DNA from: Mrakia gelida
Lineage: Eukaryota; Basidiomycota; Tremellomycetes; Cystofilobasidiales; Mrakiaceae
DNA: 64,000 bases
NCBI GenBank assembly: GCA_024345305.1
Contig: BRON01000016.1
Coordinates: 620,001 to 684,000, forward strand
Direction: 5' to 3'
Positions 34,001-46,047 of this stretch are shown here, in pieces. The notes under the pieces were generated by a model, which saw only the letters and a list, made by a program, of their open reading frames with translations, searched no databases and had not been told where the DNA came from. Position 1 is the stretch's first letter; the number at the start of each line of letters is the position of its first letter. The position numbers and the translations under genes are program-made.

Positions 34001-36042
34001 GGTCGATGACTCCCGTCTTCTCGTCTCGGAAGGACTCGATGGCTCGAAGGATGGTGAGAACGGCGACGTTGGTCTGGAAGAAGATAAAGAGAAAGGAGAA
34101 AGGTAGGAGTCAGCAACTGAGAAGACGAGAGAAGCGAGCGATGAAGGGAAGGAACGACGCGCGAAAGAGATCGAGAAGACTCACCTTTCCAGCTCCAGTA
34201 GGCGCACAGAGAAGGATGGGCTCATCCGTTCCGAAAGCGATGGGGTAGGCCTTGGACTGGATGGGGTTGAGCCTGCTCGACTCGGTTCCGAAAGCCTTGT
34301 GGGTCCAGCTGGGGAGGTCCGAGATGTTGACGAGGTCTCCTTCGGCGACTTCCTTCTTCTTAGGAGCTGGGACGGTGATCTGATCGTATCCCTTGAACGA
34401 GACCTTGGACGATCCCTTGGGGAGAGCTGGCTTCCTGTTGGAGTTGAGATGAGCTCCCTCGGTGAAGATCATGCTGTTGAGATCGACCGTTCGACGAGGT
34501 TGAAGTCCGAGAGCTCCAGGCGCGAGGGTGGCCTTGGGTTTCGACGACGACGCCTTGTTCGACTCGTCTCCGTCGACGTCCATAGCGTCCGAAGCGACGG
34601 CTCGAGCGTTCCTCGCTCCCGAGAGCTCTCGAAGAATCCATCCGACTCCCTTCTCCCTCATGGCGACCTCGACGTCCTTCTTCTCCTCCTCGTTGGATCG
34701 AGCGAGCTTGGTGCACCAGACGATGGCCTCTCGGTTCTTGGTGAGGACTCGAACGAGATCGAACTTGTCGTAGTTGAAGAGTTCCATGAGCTCGTTCTCG
34801 CAGTCTCGAAGGTTGAACTCGGACGAGAGAGTGGAGAGGGCCTTGGTGGTGAGGTCGGAGGACGTGACGGGATCGGGGTAGGATTTGGCGACGAGTCGTT
34901 GGAGGTAGAATCCGTCGATGTCGTGAGGGGAGATGATGTCCGAGGGAGCTGCCTTCTTCCGAGACTTGGTAGCGGTGGAGGTGGATCCGAGGATCATGTC
35001 GTCTCCGTCTTCCTCTCCCATGGTTGCTGGACCGTCGGCGTCGAGATCCTCCTCTTCCTCGTCCTCCTCCTCGTCGGAATCCTCCTCGTCTCGAACCTCG
35101 AACTCCTGACCGTCGTCGTCCTCGTCGTCGTCTTCTCCCTCGAACTCTACAGCGACTCCATCGTCGTCGATGTCTCCCTCCTTCCTTCCTCCTTCCGCTC
35201 CCTCTCCGACGTCGTCCTCTCCCCAGTCGGTGATCTTCTTCCCGAGGTTGACGAACTGGGAGAAGGTCTCGGTCTGGACTGATCCGATGATGTCCTCGAT
35301 CTCCCTCTTCTTGTCGAAGTCCTTGAGGTCGTCGGCCTTGAGGATGTCGATGATGGTGTCGGTTGCTGAACGAACGACGTCTGCCGCTTGATCTCCCAGC
35401 GAGCGATGGACCATGCCGAGGATGAGCTCGAAGACCTCCCTGGTCTCCGCCGTCTTGGGTCTGTACGAGACTCCTTCCGAATCGAGGGCTGCCTCGAGGA
35501 TGTCGGCGTAGGAACCTGCCTGACCTGCTGAACCTGCTGCTCCTCGTCGTACGGATCGTTCTGCGAGGTCGGCTGCTGAGGCTTTGGCTTTGGCCTTGGA
35601 TGCAGCTTCCGTCTTTGGCTTCTCTCGTCCTACTCGAGTTCCCATCTGCTTCTGATCGATCCGTCCTACGAGGGACTCGGCCTCTCCTGTTGGCTCGAAA
35701 TCACGACGAGGGATCTTGGACCGATCACTGTGGAGGGAGGGAGACGAGGTGGGCGAGTGGTGGAGGTGAAGGGAAGGAAGGGAAGGAGGAGGTCGTTCGT
35801 TCGAGAGGTCGCGTTGCAGGTAGAGGGATCGAGGTAGAATTGCAAGTGGATGGAGAAGGAAGAGAAGAGGGGAACGAAGGTCAGCTTGATGATCTCGTGC
35901 ATGCTGGATGGATGGATGGGCAGGGAGGAGGAGAGGGAGGAGGAGGGAAGGTGAGAACGTACGTTTGAAGGACGAGTGATGAGAGAGCTCCATAGTTGTA
36001 GCCACTGAGATCAGGCGCCTTCTTCCCGGAGTTTCCCGACAT
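28086..36042 (-). CDS. BRR2: Pre-mRNA splicing helicase BRR2 (U5 snRNP, Ski2-like)
   Basis: Fifteen exons (36042-35963, 35727-34185, 34073-32824, 32744-32663, 32546-31086, 30994-30732, 30647-30254, 30170-29838, 29766-29745, 29665-29504, 29428-28986, 28913-28800, 28705-28455, 28375-28289, 28185-28086) sum to 2,195 codons with no frame break, the normal BRR2 size. After an acidic N-terminal region come two helicase cassettes, each followed by a Sec63-like unit. Cassette 1 has CAPTGAGK (split by an intron), [37 protein letters not shown] and [12 protein letters not shown]. Cassette 2 has [20 protein letters not shown] but ADELQLIGG for motif [13 protein letters not shown] for motif III and QMMGRACRP. 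The C-terminus is acidic. BRR2 unwinds U4/U6 snRNA to activate the spliceosome; cassette 2 normally acts as an inactive regulator. Exon 9 is only 22 nt. Confidence 0.97.
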
Positions 36043-36802
36043 GATGAGGGTGAAGGAGGGTGTTGTAGTAGAAAGTCTGAGTTAGAAAGACGAAGAGGGG
36101 AAGGTCAGGTTGTGAAGAGGAAGGGAAGGAAGGGAAAGATGGAAAAGTCGAGTCGAGCTCGTCCTTTCTTCGTCGCGTTCAAAGACTCACCTCCTTTCGC
36201 CTTTAATATAGATAGAAAGAGTCGGGGGAGAAGGAGAAGGGGAGAGGGAAGAGTAGGGTGCGAGGGGGAGAAGCTCGACTAAAGGGAGGGTAGTGGGTGG
36301 GAGGACAAGAACGACAAGGGGAGGAGCAGGGAGACGAGGCGAACTTGCTCGCGAGAAGCTCGATTCGTTCAAGTCGCCTCCAACCTCGACTCCCTCTCTC
36401 CCTCTCCCTCCCCTCTGCTCCCTTTCTCTTCGCTCTCGACGCGTTCACCAGCCATTACAGTAGCAGAACAGAAGGAGAGCTCCAAGGTTAGTAAAATCGT
36501 TCCACTCTCTGGCAAGATGGGGAGGGAGGGTCGAGACGAGGTTGCTGATTCAAGTCTCGTGTTCCTTCTTTCGCTCGTTTGCTGTCTCTCTCGTCTCAGA
36601 TCAGTCTTCGACACTCTCTCGGTGCGCTGTTAATCCTGGAGCAGGTGGATCAGACAAAAGGAGCACATCTACAGTGAGCACTCGTTCTTCTTCGCTGGAC
36701 TTGGGCTTGAGAGAGGAAGCTCTTCTCGACCTCCTCCCTTCAATCTGACCCCCCCTCTGCTCCCTCCCTCCCTCTCTCTCTCCTCTCCTCGCCAGCGAAT
36801 GG
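36043..36802. other. Divergent promoter region of BRR2 and the PHD-SET gene
   Basis: Both genes start outward from this 760-bp region. There are intron-like donor and acceptor signals near 36480-36680 on the plus strand, so the PHD-SET transcript may have a spliced 5' leader. No separate protein is supported. Confidence 0.4.
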
Positions 36803-39800
36803 ATGGATTCTTCTCCTCTCCCCCCACCTATCCTGTCCTCAGAAGTGCTACCCCCACCTGAGGATGCCTCTCAACCCATGGATGTTCAGATCGACCCCTC
36901 CTTGCTCGAACCTCAACCTCAACCTCCCTCCCTTCCAGAAACGGTTCCACCTCCTCAACCCAATCCAGTTCAACCCTCTCCACCTCCTCCACCTCCTCCA
37001 TCCACCGAGTCTACAGATTCAGATCTAGCGTCTTTACTCCTCGCTCTCGCTCGACCTCAATCCCCACCTCATCCACCACCGACTTCAAACTCAAATCAAC
37101 CTCAATCCGTCCAACCCGTCTTTCACCCTCCGCCGTCCTCCTCCTCCCTCGCATCCCTCCTCGCACCAGAACCCGACTCCTACCCACCATCCTCCTCCTC
37201 GAGATCGTTCCCTGGACCGCCTACTCTCGCTCGAACCATCTACTCGGATGCGTCCCACCTCCCTCTCTCCTCCGAAGCGTCTTCCTCAACCGCACTTTTC
37301 CCTCCTCCTCAACCCCCTCCTCGGTCTACTCCCTCCTCGGCCTTCTCCTTCCCTCCTCCCTCAACAGCTCAGGATGGAGACGAGTCGGATCAGGACAACG
37401 ACGAAGGTGGAATGAAGCCTCCTCAGTCAACCTCGAAGAAGCAGACAACAGGAACCAAGAGGAAGAGGTCGAGCACGAGTCGACCACCTCCTCCCTCGAA
37501 CGGTCGACTCTCTGGAGACTTCTCTGGAAAGGGAAAGTCAAAAGCTGGATCTTCATCATCTTCACCGATGGATATCCTTCGTTCCCTACCTGCCAACGCA
37601 TCCCACATCCTCGATCCAGACTCAGGGCTCATTCGTTGCATCTGCTCCAACACGGTCAGTCTCCGTCCCTTCTTCCGGAATCGTCGTCTCCCTTCCTCGA
37701 CTCGTCTCACTCTCCTCCTGAGCTGAACTTTCGCTTTCTTCTTCTCGTTATCTCGTACAGGACGACGACGGCTTCACGATCCAGTGCGACACCTGCTACG
37801 CTTGGGAGCATGCCATCTGCATGGGCATCGAGGAAGGAGCGGTCCCCGAGGAGTACCTCTGCGAGCTTTGTTCGCCTCGCGAGGTCGACGTCCCTGGAGC
37901 TCGTCAGAAGCAGCGTCGGAGAAGGATGCTGGAGGAGGCGAAGGCGAGAGGAGAGGACGCGTTCTCGCAGAGATCGAGTGGGAAGCCAGGAGGAGGAGGA
38001 GGAGGGACGAAGGTCAACGGAGCAGCATCGCCAGTCAACGAGTCGCCAGGACCTCTCAAGGACTCGAACCCGACTCCGAACGGAGGAACGAACAAGCACA
38101 GGAGGAAGCCTACCTTGTCGTCGATAGGTACACCCACTCCAGCACCTCCGAAGTCTCGCAAAACCAACCTGCTTCGCGAAGCTCTCCAACCTCCTCAGTT
38201 CTCGACCTCTCACTCCTCCAACCCTTCCTCGACTCCTCAACGTCCTACCGTCGACATCCCTTCCCATCCAACCTACCCTTCCACTCCACTCGCGTCCTCA
38301 TCAACAGCAGCCATGCCCACGCCGATACCGAATCCAGAAACGGACGAGGACGAACCCAAACTCGAGGCTTGGACGCTCGAGTACACTCCCGTGCGAGACA
38401 ACGTCATTCGAGATCTCGGGATCAGGGAGAGTCTAGCTTCGGTGCTGGAGGAGTGGGTTGGACGAGGAGGAGCACCAGTCGAGCCTGTGGTGGTGGAAGG
38501 AGAGGATGTAGACATGGAGGACGCCTCAGCGAAGGTCGACGACGCATCGAAGGATCTCCCTTCAGCCCAACCCTCGCCGTTACCCTCCCATCTCCAAGGC
38601 GACTCTCGGACATCGGAACCTCCCAACTCCAACCCTTCCTCATCATCAGAACCCAAACCTTTCGTCTCTTCAGCAAACCTCTCTCCTATCGATCCCTGCT
38701 TCCCTCCCATCTACCTCTCAGGTCCCTCCCTCCCCTCCCTCGTCGTCAAAACAGCCATCAAGCCTCTTCAGGACTCGGCTACTCCCGTCCCTCAATCCTT
38801 CGCCATCACCCACCCCGCTATGGCTGCCGCCAACTCCAGAGCCATCTACCCTCGTCCAACTTCCTACGCTCTCTTCGCCGACGCCTCGATACCGAAAGGT
38901 TCGTTCGTCGGAGAGTACAAGGGAGAGATCCTCGACGCCGCCGTCTATCGACGAGATCCCATCAACCAGTATCGACTCCTCGGACTCCCAAAACCCAGTG
39001 TCAGGGTCCTCGCACCACCGCTGGATCTCGTCATCGACGCTCGAGGCTTCGGGAACGACCTCAGGTTCGTCAGGAGCGGATGCCATCCTAACGTCGTCCT
39101 TCGTCCGGCCATCTTCACTCGAACTCCCCTCGAGGATCCCGATTCGACAGCAGGAGGAGGATCAAGAGCGACGTCGTCGAACCCAACCTCTCCAGCCATG
39201 CCCGAGCTCATCTTTGGACTCTTCGCGTCGAAGGACATCGCTCGACGGGAGGAAATCACTCTTCCTTGGGAATGGGACGACGCCCACGTCGTTCACGCTC
39301 TTCTCCCTCTCCTTGACGTCAAACCCTCTACGACCATTCCCTCCCTACTCGATCTCGCCGTGGAACCTCTCGCTCCGAAGTTCTCAGCCTTCCTCGCTCA
39401 TCTCACCGGGACGGGCGCGTCGTGTTCTTGTGAGAAGAAGAAGGACTGCGCTGTCTTTCAGATGGAGAGGATGGTCGAGGGGAAAGGGTTCTTGGGACTG
39501 GTAGAGAAGACGATTGGTGGAGGGAGAGGAGGAAGGAGGCCGAAGAAGCCTGATTTCGGGTTGTTGGTCGGTGCGGTGAGAGGTTGGAGGAGCAAGGAGG
39601 ACGAGAGGGCTCGGAGGGTCGAGGAGAGGAAGAGGGCTCTGCAGCAGAAGCTGCTGGAGGAACGACTGGCGAGGGAGGCAGAGCTTGCCGAGCAGGAGCT
39701 CACCTCGGAAGAGGAGGAGGAAGTCAACGCGGTTGGGTTGAAGCTCGGAGCGAGGTCTGGAGGAGAGATGGACGTCGACGATCCAGCAGCCATCCCTCAG

Positions 39801-42267
39801 CCGATGCTCGTCGACGGCGAGGACCCAGGAAACTTCTCGGACGCCTCTACTCTCACCGAACCTCTCTCCCACTTCTCCTCGGACGACTCGGACTCGGAGA
39901 ACGAGGTCGTTTCAGGTCGATCTCGTCGGCCAACCGTCTCGACTGCCTCCTCCTCCGCTTCTCCTCCACCACCTCTTCCGACGAAACAACTCCCTCCTCC
40001 CATCCGCTCGCCACTCCCCAAACCCAAGCCGAAGACCGCGAACCGTCGGCGAGTCAACAATCGCGTCGAGTCGGATTCTCCTCCCGCTTCCCCTCCCGCT
40101 CCTATTCCCTCTTCGTCCCTCCAAGTCTCTGGATCCCACCACCAACTCCCGAAACGATCTCTCTCCTCGATCAAGATGGACGACGTCCTCGATCGAATCG
40201 TCGACTCCCCTACTCCCATGGACGATCCAACGCCTTCGACCTCCACAGCCGAGCACGTCCCAGCAGTCCCCTTCGATCCTTGGGCGACGGATCTCGACAT
40301 CATCCCTGCTCCTCGTACCACCCTCTCCAACGGACACGATCTCGCCCTCGCGGCTCTCGCTGCTCGTCCTCCTACTCCACCGCCACCTCCAAAGGAACCG
40401 ACTCCACCCCCGAAGGAACCTTCCCCTCCACCGAAACCTCCCTCCCCTCCTCCTCCGCCCGTCAAGAGGATGAGTCTGAAGGATTGGAGCAAGAGGAGAA
40501 AGGAGACGGTGCCCGAGGTGGCTGTGAAGATCCCGGAGGAAGGAGAAGGATCGGCGAGTCAGGCAGTTGTTGGTGGAGAGGTGAAGACGGAGAGTGCGGA
40601 TGTTGTGATGAGTTCGAACGAAGATGTTGTTGGCACGTCGTCGCAGTTGCTCACGTGAGTTTCCATCCTTTTCTTTGCGCCCTCATCTCTCTTCCGACAT
40701 CTGACCGACTCTTTTCTCTCGTTCTTGGCTCTTCAGCACCGTCGTAGCCTCGGAAGTCACGTCTCAAGCGGATCGTTCGCCAGACGACCCTCTCTACCCT
40801 CCCACCCCTCCCGAAACCGAGTCGAAGGTCGTCGCCGTCGCAGCTCCCATCGCTGAAGCAGAGCCTGAACCAGCACCCAGCTTCACGCTCTCCTCTTCAA
40901 TCGGCAGCAGCTCGTTCTTCCAACGAGATCGATCCCCTCCTCGGTTCGCTCCCATCCCTCGACCGGCGCCTCCCGCTCCCTTCGTCGACTTCCCTCGTCG
41001 GTCAGCCTCCCCCGAGGCCGTTCCCTTCAAGTTCCTCTTCAACAACCCTTCTCCACCTCCTCGGACAGCTCCTTTCGTCTCGACCCTCAAACCCTACACT
41101 CCAGCACCCGCTCCCGCTCCTCCCTCGCAGGTCCTCCTCGAACGCCCTCAATCGCCTCCTCGTCGGTCGTTCAACACCTACGCTCCCGAGGCTTCGACGT
41201 CCACACCTTCGTCGTTCATCAACTCGTTCGTGAAGGCGGAGAGGGTTCCAGAGGACTACGTTCGAGCCGTTCCAGCTCCTCTTCCTCGGAGATCCATCGA
41301 ACCAACCTCACCTGTGGCGACGCTCGACTCCTTCCCTCCTCATCCACCAACCCCTCACTCCTCCAACGCCTTCCCAGCCCAACCCCTCCCTTCCCTTCCA
41401 GCAGGCCTCCCACCTCGACCTCCTCGAGCTCTTTCACCAGCACACGGAGGACCCGCTCGATCCAAGATCCCAACTCGAGATGAACCTCCTCACCGAACGG
41501 ACGAGCGGGAACGAGAACGAGATTGGGATCGCGACGCTTCCTTCTCTCGAGAACGCGAAGTCTCTGGATCTTCCTCGTCGACGAGGGTCTCCACAGGATC
41601 AGCCTCAGGATCCACCGTCGGAGCCAACTCCAACGCTCCTCCTCCCGCTCACCACCTCAAGGAACTCTCCACCTCCTCCGCGTCCCTCCCGTCCTCCCCA
41701 GCAACAGCCACCATCCCCGCTCCCTCCTCCTCCTCCATCCCTCGAGGAGGCTACGGCGGTCCAGGACCAGGACCTCGGATGTCCATCCCTCCCAGTCGAG
41801 GAGGAATCAACTCTGGAATCGGTCGAGGAGGAAACCTCGCTCCCGCTCTCGGACTCGGAGCAGGTCTTCCCGCTGGTCCTCGCACAGGAGGCTGGCAACC
41901 TCCTCGCGGCCCTCGAGGCTTCGGAGGACCTTTCGGAGGAAGTGGGATGGCTGGAAGAGGAGGACCTGTGGGTGGAGGAGCGTTCGCGCCGAGAGGACCG
42001 AGGTCGATGAATGGGCCTGGTGGAGGAGGAGATGAAGGAGGGGGAGGGAGGGGAGAGAGGGAGATCCCGATTGAGGCGCAGAGGCCTAGGGATAGGGAGA
42101 GCTCGTTGGAAGCGGAGAGTAGGAGTATGAGTGGTGGTGGGGGTGGGGGGAACGGGAACGTGGGAGTCGGTGGAGGCGGGATGGGCAGAGGAGGCGGGAA
42201 CGGGAATGGGTTCAGAGGCAGATGGGGTGGTGGTGGAGGTGGTGGTGGACGAGGGAGAGGGAGGTAG
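36803..42267 (+). CDS. SET3: PHD finger plus SET domain protein, Set3/MLL5 type
   Basis: Exons 36803-37654, 37761-40654 and 40737-42267 give 1,758 residues. Residues 1-270 are disordered, rich in Pro and Ser. A PHD finger follows across intron 1: IRCICSNT + DDDGFTIQCDTCYAWEHAIC and EEYLCELC, with the Cys4-His-Cys3 spacing. Near residue 640 the SET domain begins (YALFADASIPKGSFVGEYKG), then FGNDLRFVRSGCHPNVVLRP and LFASKDIARREEITLPWEW. The usual NHS catalytic motif reads CHPN, as in Set3/MLL5 proteins thought to lack methyltransferase activity. A Cys-rich post-SET-like piece (CSCEKKKDCAVFQ), a charged coiled coil (about residues 880-950) and a long Pro-, then Gly/Arg-rich tail ending GRGRGR follow. 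In yeast, Set3 scaffolds a histone deacetylase complex, so a chromatin role is likely. Confidence 0.88.
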
Positions 42268-42733
42268 CTTTAGCTACGTGTGTGTTGATTCGTTCGTTCT
42301 TTCTTTCTTTTTGGGTATCTCTCTTTCTTCGTTTTCTTTCTCAGCTTCGTTCTCGCCCTTCGTTCTTTCGTTTTCGTCGCTTCGTTCTCCAAGTTCTCAA
42401 GTCGAGCAGCTTTCCTTTGTCTTGTATCCCAGCATCATTCTCCTCTCCCCGCCCTCCACGTTTTTTTTCTTTTTTTAAACACTTGAAAACCTTCAAACCA
42501 TCGAGAAGACGACAGACAGAGCGCAGAGCGAGAGGGAGGGTCAGTCGACGTCGACGCGGGTTTCAATTTCATCGGACGAGCCAGGTTTCGTGACATCGGG
42601 GTTGGTACAAGATTAGGGAGTCGAGTTGGCGGTACAAGATTATAAGCTGAGCGTAGACTAAGTAGCAGCCCGAAGGGATGAGAAGCAAGGGGGAAGAAAG
42701 GGGAGACCGAGAGAGAGAGACGCGTCGCGGATT
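42268..42733. other. Convergent 3' region
   Basis: Between the stops of the PHD-SET gene and membrane copy C. T-rich just after the PHD-SET stop (T runs at 42300-42370 and 42463-42477). No gene is seen. Confidence 0.4.
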
Positions 42734-44873
42734 CTAATCGAGCGAGAGTTCGACCTTCTCGGGGTCGAGAACGATTGGATTCGAGTCTGAGAAAGAAAGG
42801 CGCGAGTGAAGAGTCAGTCTCGGACAGCCAAGATCTCCAGCACGGGGAACGAGCGAAGGGATGGGTTCGAAGGCGACGGCGTGAAACAAATCGAAGACGA
42901 GTAGGAAAGTACACTCACGGACGGCCTTGAGACCTTCACCGAACCCACGACTGACGATATAAGTGTAGACCAGCGTGAATGTTGCGAGAGGGAAGCCGAT
43001 GATGAATTGGAAAAGCTGGTAAGAAGAAAGACAAGTCGTTCAGAAAATCATCGCGTCGAAGAGGCAAGAGCTCGTCGGCGAACAAAGTTGCTTACAGCTT
43101 TTCCTGGTAGATACTCGGAGTTGGTCATGTCGCTCATCTCATGCCTCCCGAACTGGATGATGGTCCAAAGGCTCCAAACGAGCCAGAGAACCTGCAAAAC
43201 AAGAAGAAGAACAAAACGAACACCGTTGAGGTCAGCTTCGTGTTGCGGCCGAGTCGCTCTCGCATTCCCCCCCTTTCCTGCTCTCGAGAAGGAACGACGG
43301 CCCACCTGCAGAACCATTGAAATCCTCAGCGTCCATCTTCTCTCCTTCTTGACGGCCCAGAAGGCGAGAGAGATCCCGACGACGTAGATGGCCCAAGCGA
43401 CGATGAAGGGGACGAAGAACGGCATGACGAAGCCGTAGGTGAGCCATGAGGCCGTTGTTGTTGTGATGAGGCAGAAGCTCCATGTTTGGACGACCGAGAA
43501 GTAGAGAGAGAACTGCGGTGATGGAGGGAAGGTCAAAGGAGGAGTGAGGCGACGAGGGAGGCGAAGGAAACGGGGCGACGAACGACGAGCGAGGAGCAGA
43601 GGAGTTGGTAGTTGAAGTAGAGTTTGCCTGCGAATTCGAACGAAGCCAGAGTCAGAAGGCCTACTACAGCACTGTTGAGAAGGTGACTCACCTAGGTGAC
43701 GATCACCGGAAACCTGAGAAAGAGGAGGGAAGAAAGCTCGTCAGTCGCGTCGAGCGAAACGCGAAAGTCCGAGTCGAGCTTCCTCACCCTCTTGTACGCG
43801 TCCCACCCAAGCTCTCGATACAGCTTCCAAGCAGCCCAGTCACATCCGACATGGAACCTGGAGAGAAATAATGCAAGGTCAGCTTCGTCGAGCGAGAGCG
43901 AAAGCAAACAAAGGTCGTCGCACAAAAGATCGGCGAAAGGCAGCGTCCAGATCAGAGCAAGACGAGCTCGAGTCATAGCTTTCTCGTAGGGACGTCCAAC
44001 TGGAGTGTAGTAGGCGTAGTCCTCTATGACTTGTACAAGCCTTCCATGCTGTTGTTGGGCTTCGATGACTGGGAAGACGAAGGGAAGAAGACGTGAGACG
44101 CGTCTACATGGACTCGACCGCGAGAGGAATGAGAAACTCACAACCTGAGATGACCAGAAATATATTGAAGAGTACGACTGCACAGATCTGGACCATGTTC
44201 TTTGATCGAACGGCGAAGATGGCGGCAATCAAAAGGACGAACCTGATAAGAACGAGGGCGTCGAGGTCAGCTCGCGGTCGTCCTGTTCTTCCCATCTCGA
44301 ACGAGAACTCACTCGGAGGCTATAGACTGAGGTAGCAGAGCGTAGTTGCTGTACGTGATCCAAATGTTGAGAACTTCGAGAGCAACGAGGAGGGCGGTGG
44401 TGAAAATGACGAAGAGAGAAACAGCAGCGATGAAGAGCTGCAGAAGAAAGACGAGTATGGTCAGCTTCGTGAAAATTCAGACGCTCTCCTGTGCTCTCGA
44501 CAACTGACCTTGGCGAATCTCGTCCAGATCTTCGATGCTTCAGCTGGACGCTCAAGCGTTCCAACCACGACGGCGTCTGTTGTTCGAGAACGAGGAAAGT
44601 TAGTCAAGCGTTTCTCTCTTCTCTGCTAGGCAACCAAAACGCAACGAGATTGTAAACGGAGAGTTCGAAGAGTAGTACTGACCTTCACCGAGACTGAAGG
44701 TCACCAGAGGGAAGGAGGAAGGACGAGGTCAGTGAGCTCCGTCTCTTGAAGGTTCGAGTCGTCGTGGGCGCTCGCTTGGTCGCTCTTTGAGGAACGAGGA
44801 TGGCCCCAAGAGTGAGATCAACTCACGATAGAGACTTCACAGAGGGAGACTCATCCAGTACCAGAGAGTTCAT
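42734..44873 (-). CDS. Multipass membrane protein, paralogue family, copy C
   Basis: Read leftwards from ATG at 44873 (MNSLVLDESPSVKSLS), the same N-terminal plan as copy B (MDTLSLEQSSVKSGS). An 11-nt exon (SLGE) joins DAVVVGTLERPAEASKIWTR, then a membrane span with VSLFVIFTTALLVALEVLNI, LLPQSIASE, IFAVRSKNMVQICAVVLFN, VIEAQQQHGRLVQVIEDYA, RFHVGCDWAAWKLYRELGWD, VQTWSFCLITTTTASWLTYG, VPFIVAWAIYVVGISLAFWA and QFIIGFPLATFTLVYTYIVS. It ends DPEKVELSLD at 42734. It belongs to the B subtype. It lies about 15 kb from copy B and points the other way, past the BRR2 and PHD-SET genes. The function is unknown. Confidence 0.75.
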
Positions 44874-46047
44874 CGAGCAGCTGGTGAGAAGGTGGACGTT
44901 CGAGAGAAGGAGGGCGGAGGGAAAGAGACAGCCAAAAGCCTTGGCCGTCGCTTCCTCTCGCCTGCGCGTGTTCAGGTTGGTCCGAACAGGGTGATGGAAC
45001 ACTTTCACTGGGAAGAAGGCAGAACAGTAACTTTGGGTTGCTATGAGCCGACGAAGAAGCAGGAAAATCTGGGCTTGAAGAAGTCACGTCTGAAGAGAAC
45101 TGTCAGCCAGAGCTCAACCGATTTCGAGCCCGCTCTCCTTCATTCACTTCGCCTTTGTCCCTATCGCCTGATACGAAGCCAGCCTTCCCGGGAACGCCAC
45201 GTATCAGACTCGGCATGATCTGACAAAGCGAATCTTAGGCGAGCTAGGCGAGCGCTGCGAACAAACTCGAACGCGACGCAAAAGCTGTCGAGAACCTCGA
45301 CGCGACTGGAATCGACTTGACCGAATCCAACTTCACTCCAGAGCACTTTTCGGTACTCATTGACTCTATTCATTGATCCCCCCTCTTTTCTACAACTGGG
45401 AGCGTGGCTGAATCGTCGGAACGAGAACCAAAGAGACGCGTCGCACGAAGTTGTTTCTGCGAAGACGAGTTGGGATCTTTTCTCTTTCTCGTTTGGCACC
45501 TTCCTCGCCAGAGCTTTATGAAATGTTTCCTCGCGACTCGTAAAACAAGGTCAAAGCGAGAACCTCTCCAAAACCTCGCCTTCTCTCGATCTTCAACGCG
45601 TCGTCCCTCTCCTCGCTCGCTCGCTCCCGTCGGTCCTCCCGTCGGCATTTCTCCCCCTCCATCTCCCCCTTCCCCCCACCCCACCCCACCACCTCAACCC
45701 CGACCACCAAGGACAAAACGGCCTTCAACGCACGCTGCCTCAGATCTCACGAAATCAAAACAATCCCAGCTCGGCCCCCTCCTTCTCTCCTCGCCCGAGA
45801 AGGACAAAAAACGCTCGCTGACTCTTCTTGCCTTTGCCTCCACTTCTTTCGAGCGCAGATTTTCACTCTCGAGGATAGGGGAACAAAAAGGGGTGAAGGG
45901 GTTCGTTAAGATCGTCAAAACCAAGTGAGGATACAAAGAGAAGGGGGTGCGTGAGAAGGAAAGCAAAACAAAAAACCGAAGCGGATCCGTCGAGTCGAGC
46001 TCGTGTCAAAAACCAGGGAACAACAAACGAGTGAAGATTTTGCTTTC
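44874..46047. other. Intergenic, no supported gene
   Basis: A plus-strand frame at 45404-45928 is open and Ser/Pro/Lys-rich, but has no motif and overlaps what should be the promoter of membrane copy C and the 3' flank of the Ser-rich gene. A minus-strand frame (45684-45370) is equally featureless. Nothing is called. Confidence 0.3.

Noticed and set aside
31434..34106. Long plus-strand open frames (420 and 388 residues) antisense to BRR2
   Set aside because: They are acidic, repetitive (Glu/Asp/Val/Leu) shadows caused by the codon bias of BRR2 on the other strand and contain no domain.
37784..39091. A 435-residue plus-strand frame overlapping the PHD-SET gene
   Set aside because: It runs in another frame through the PHD-SET coding region, is Arg/Ser-rich and has no motif; the PHD and SET domains fix the true frame.
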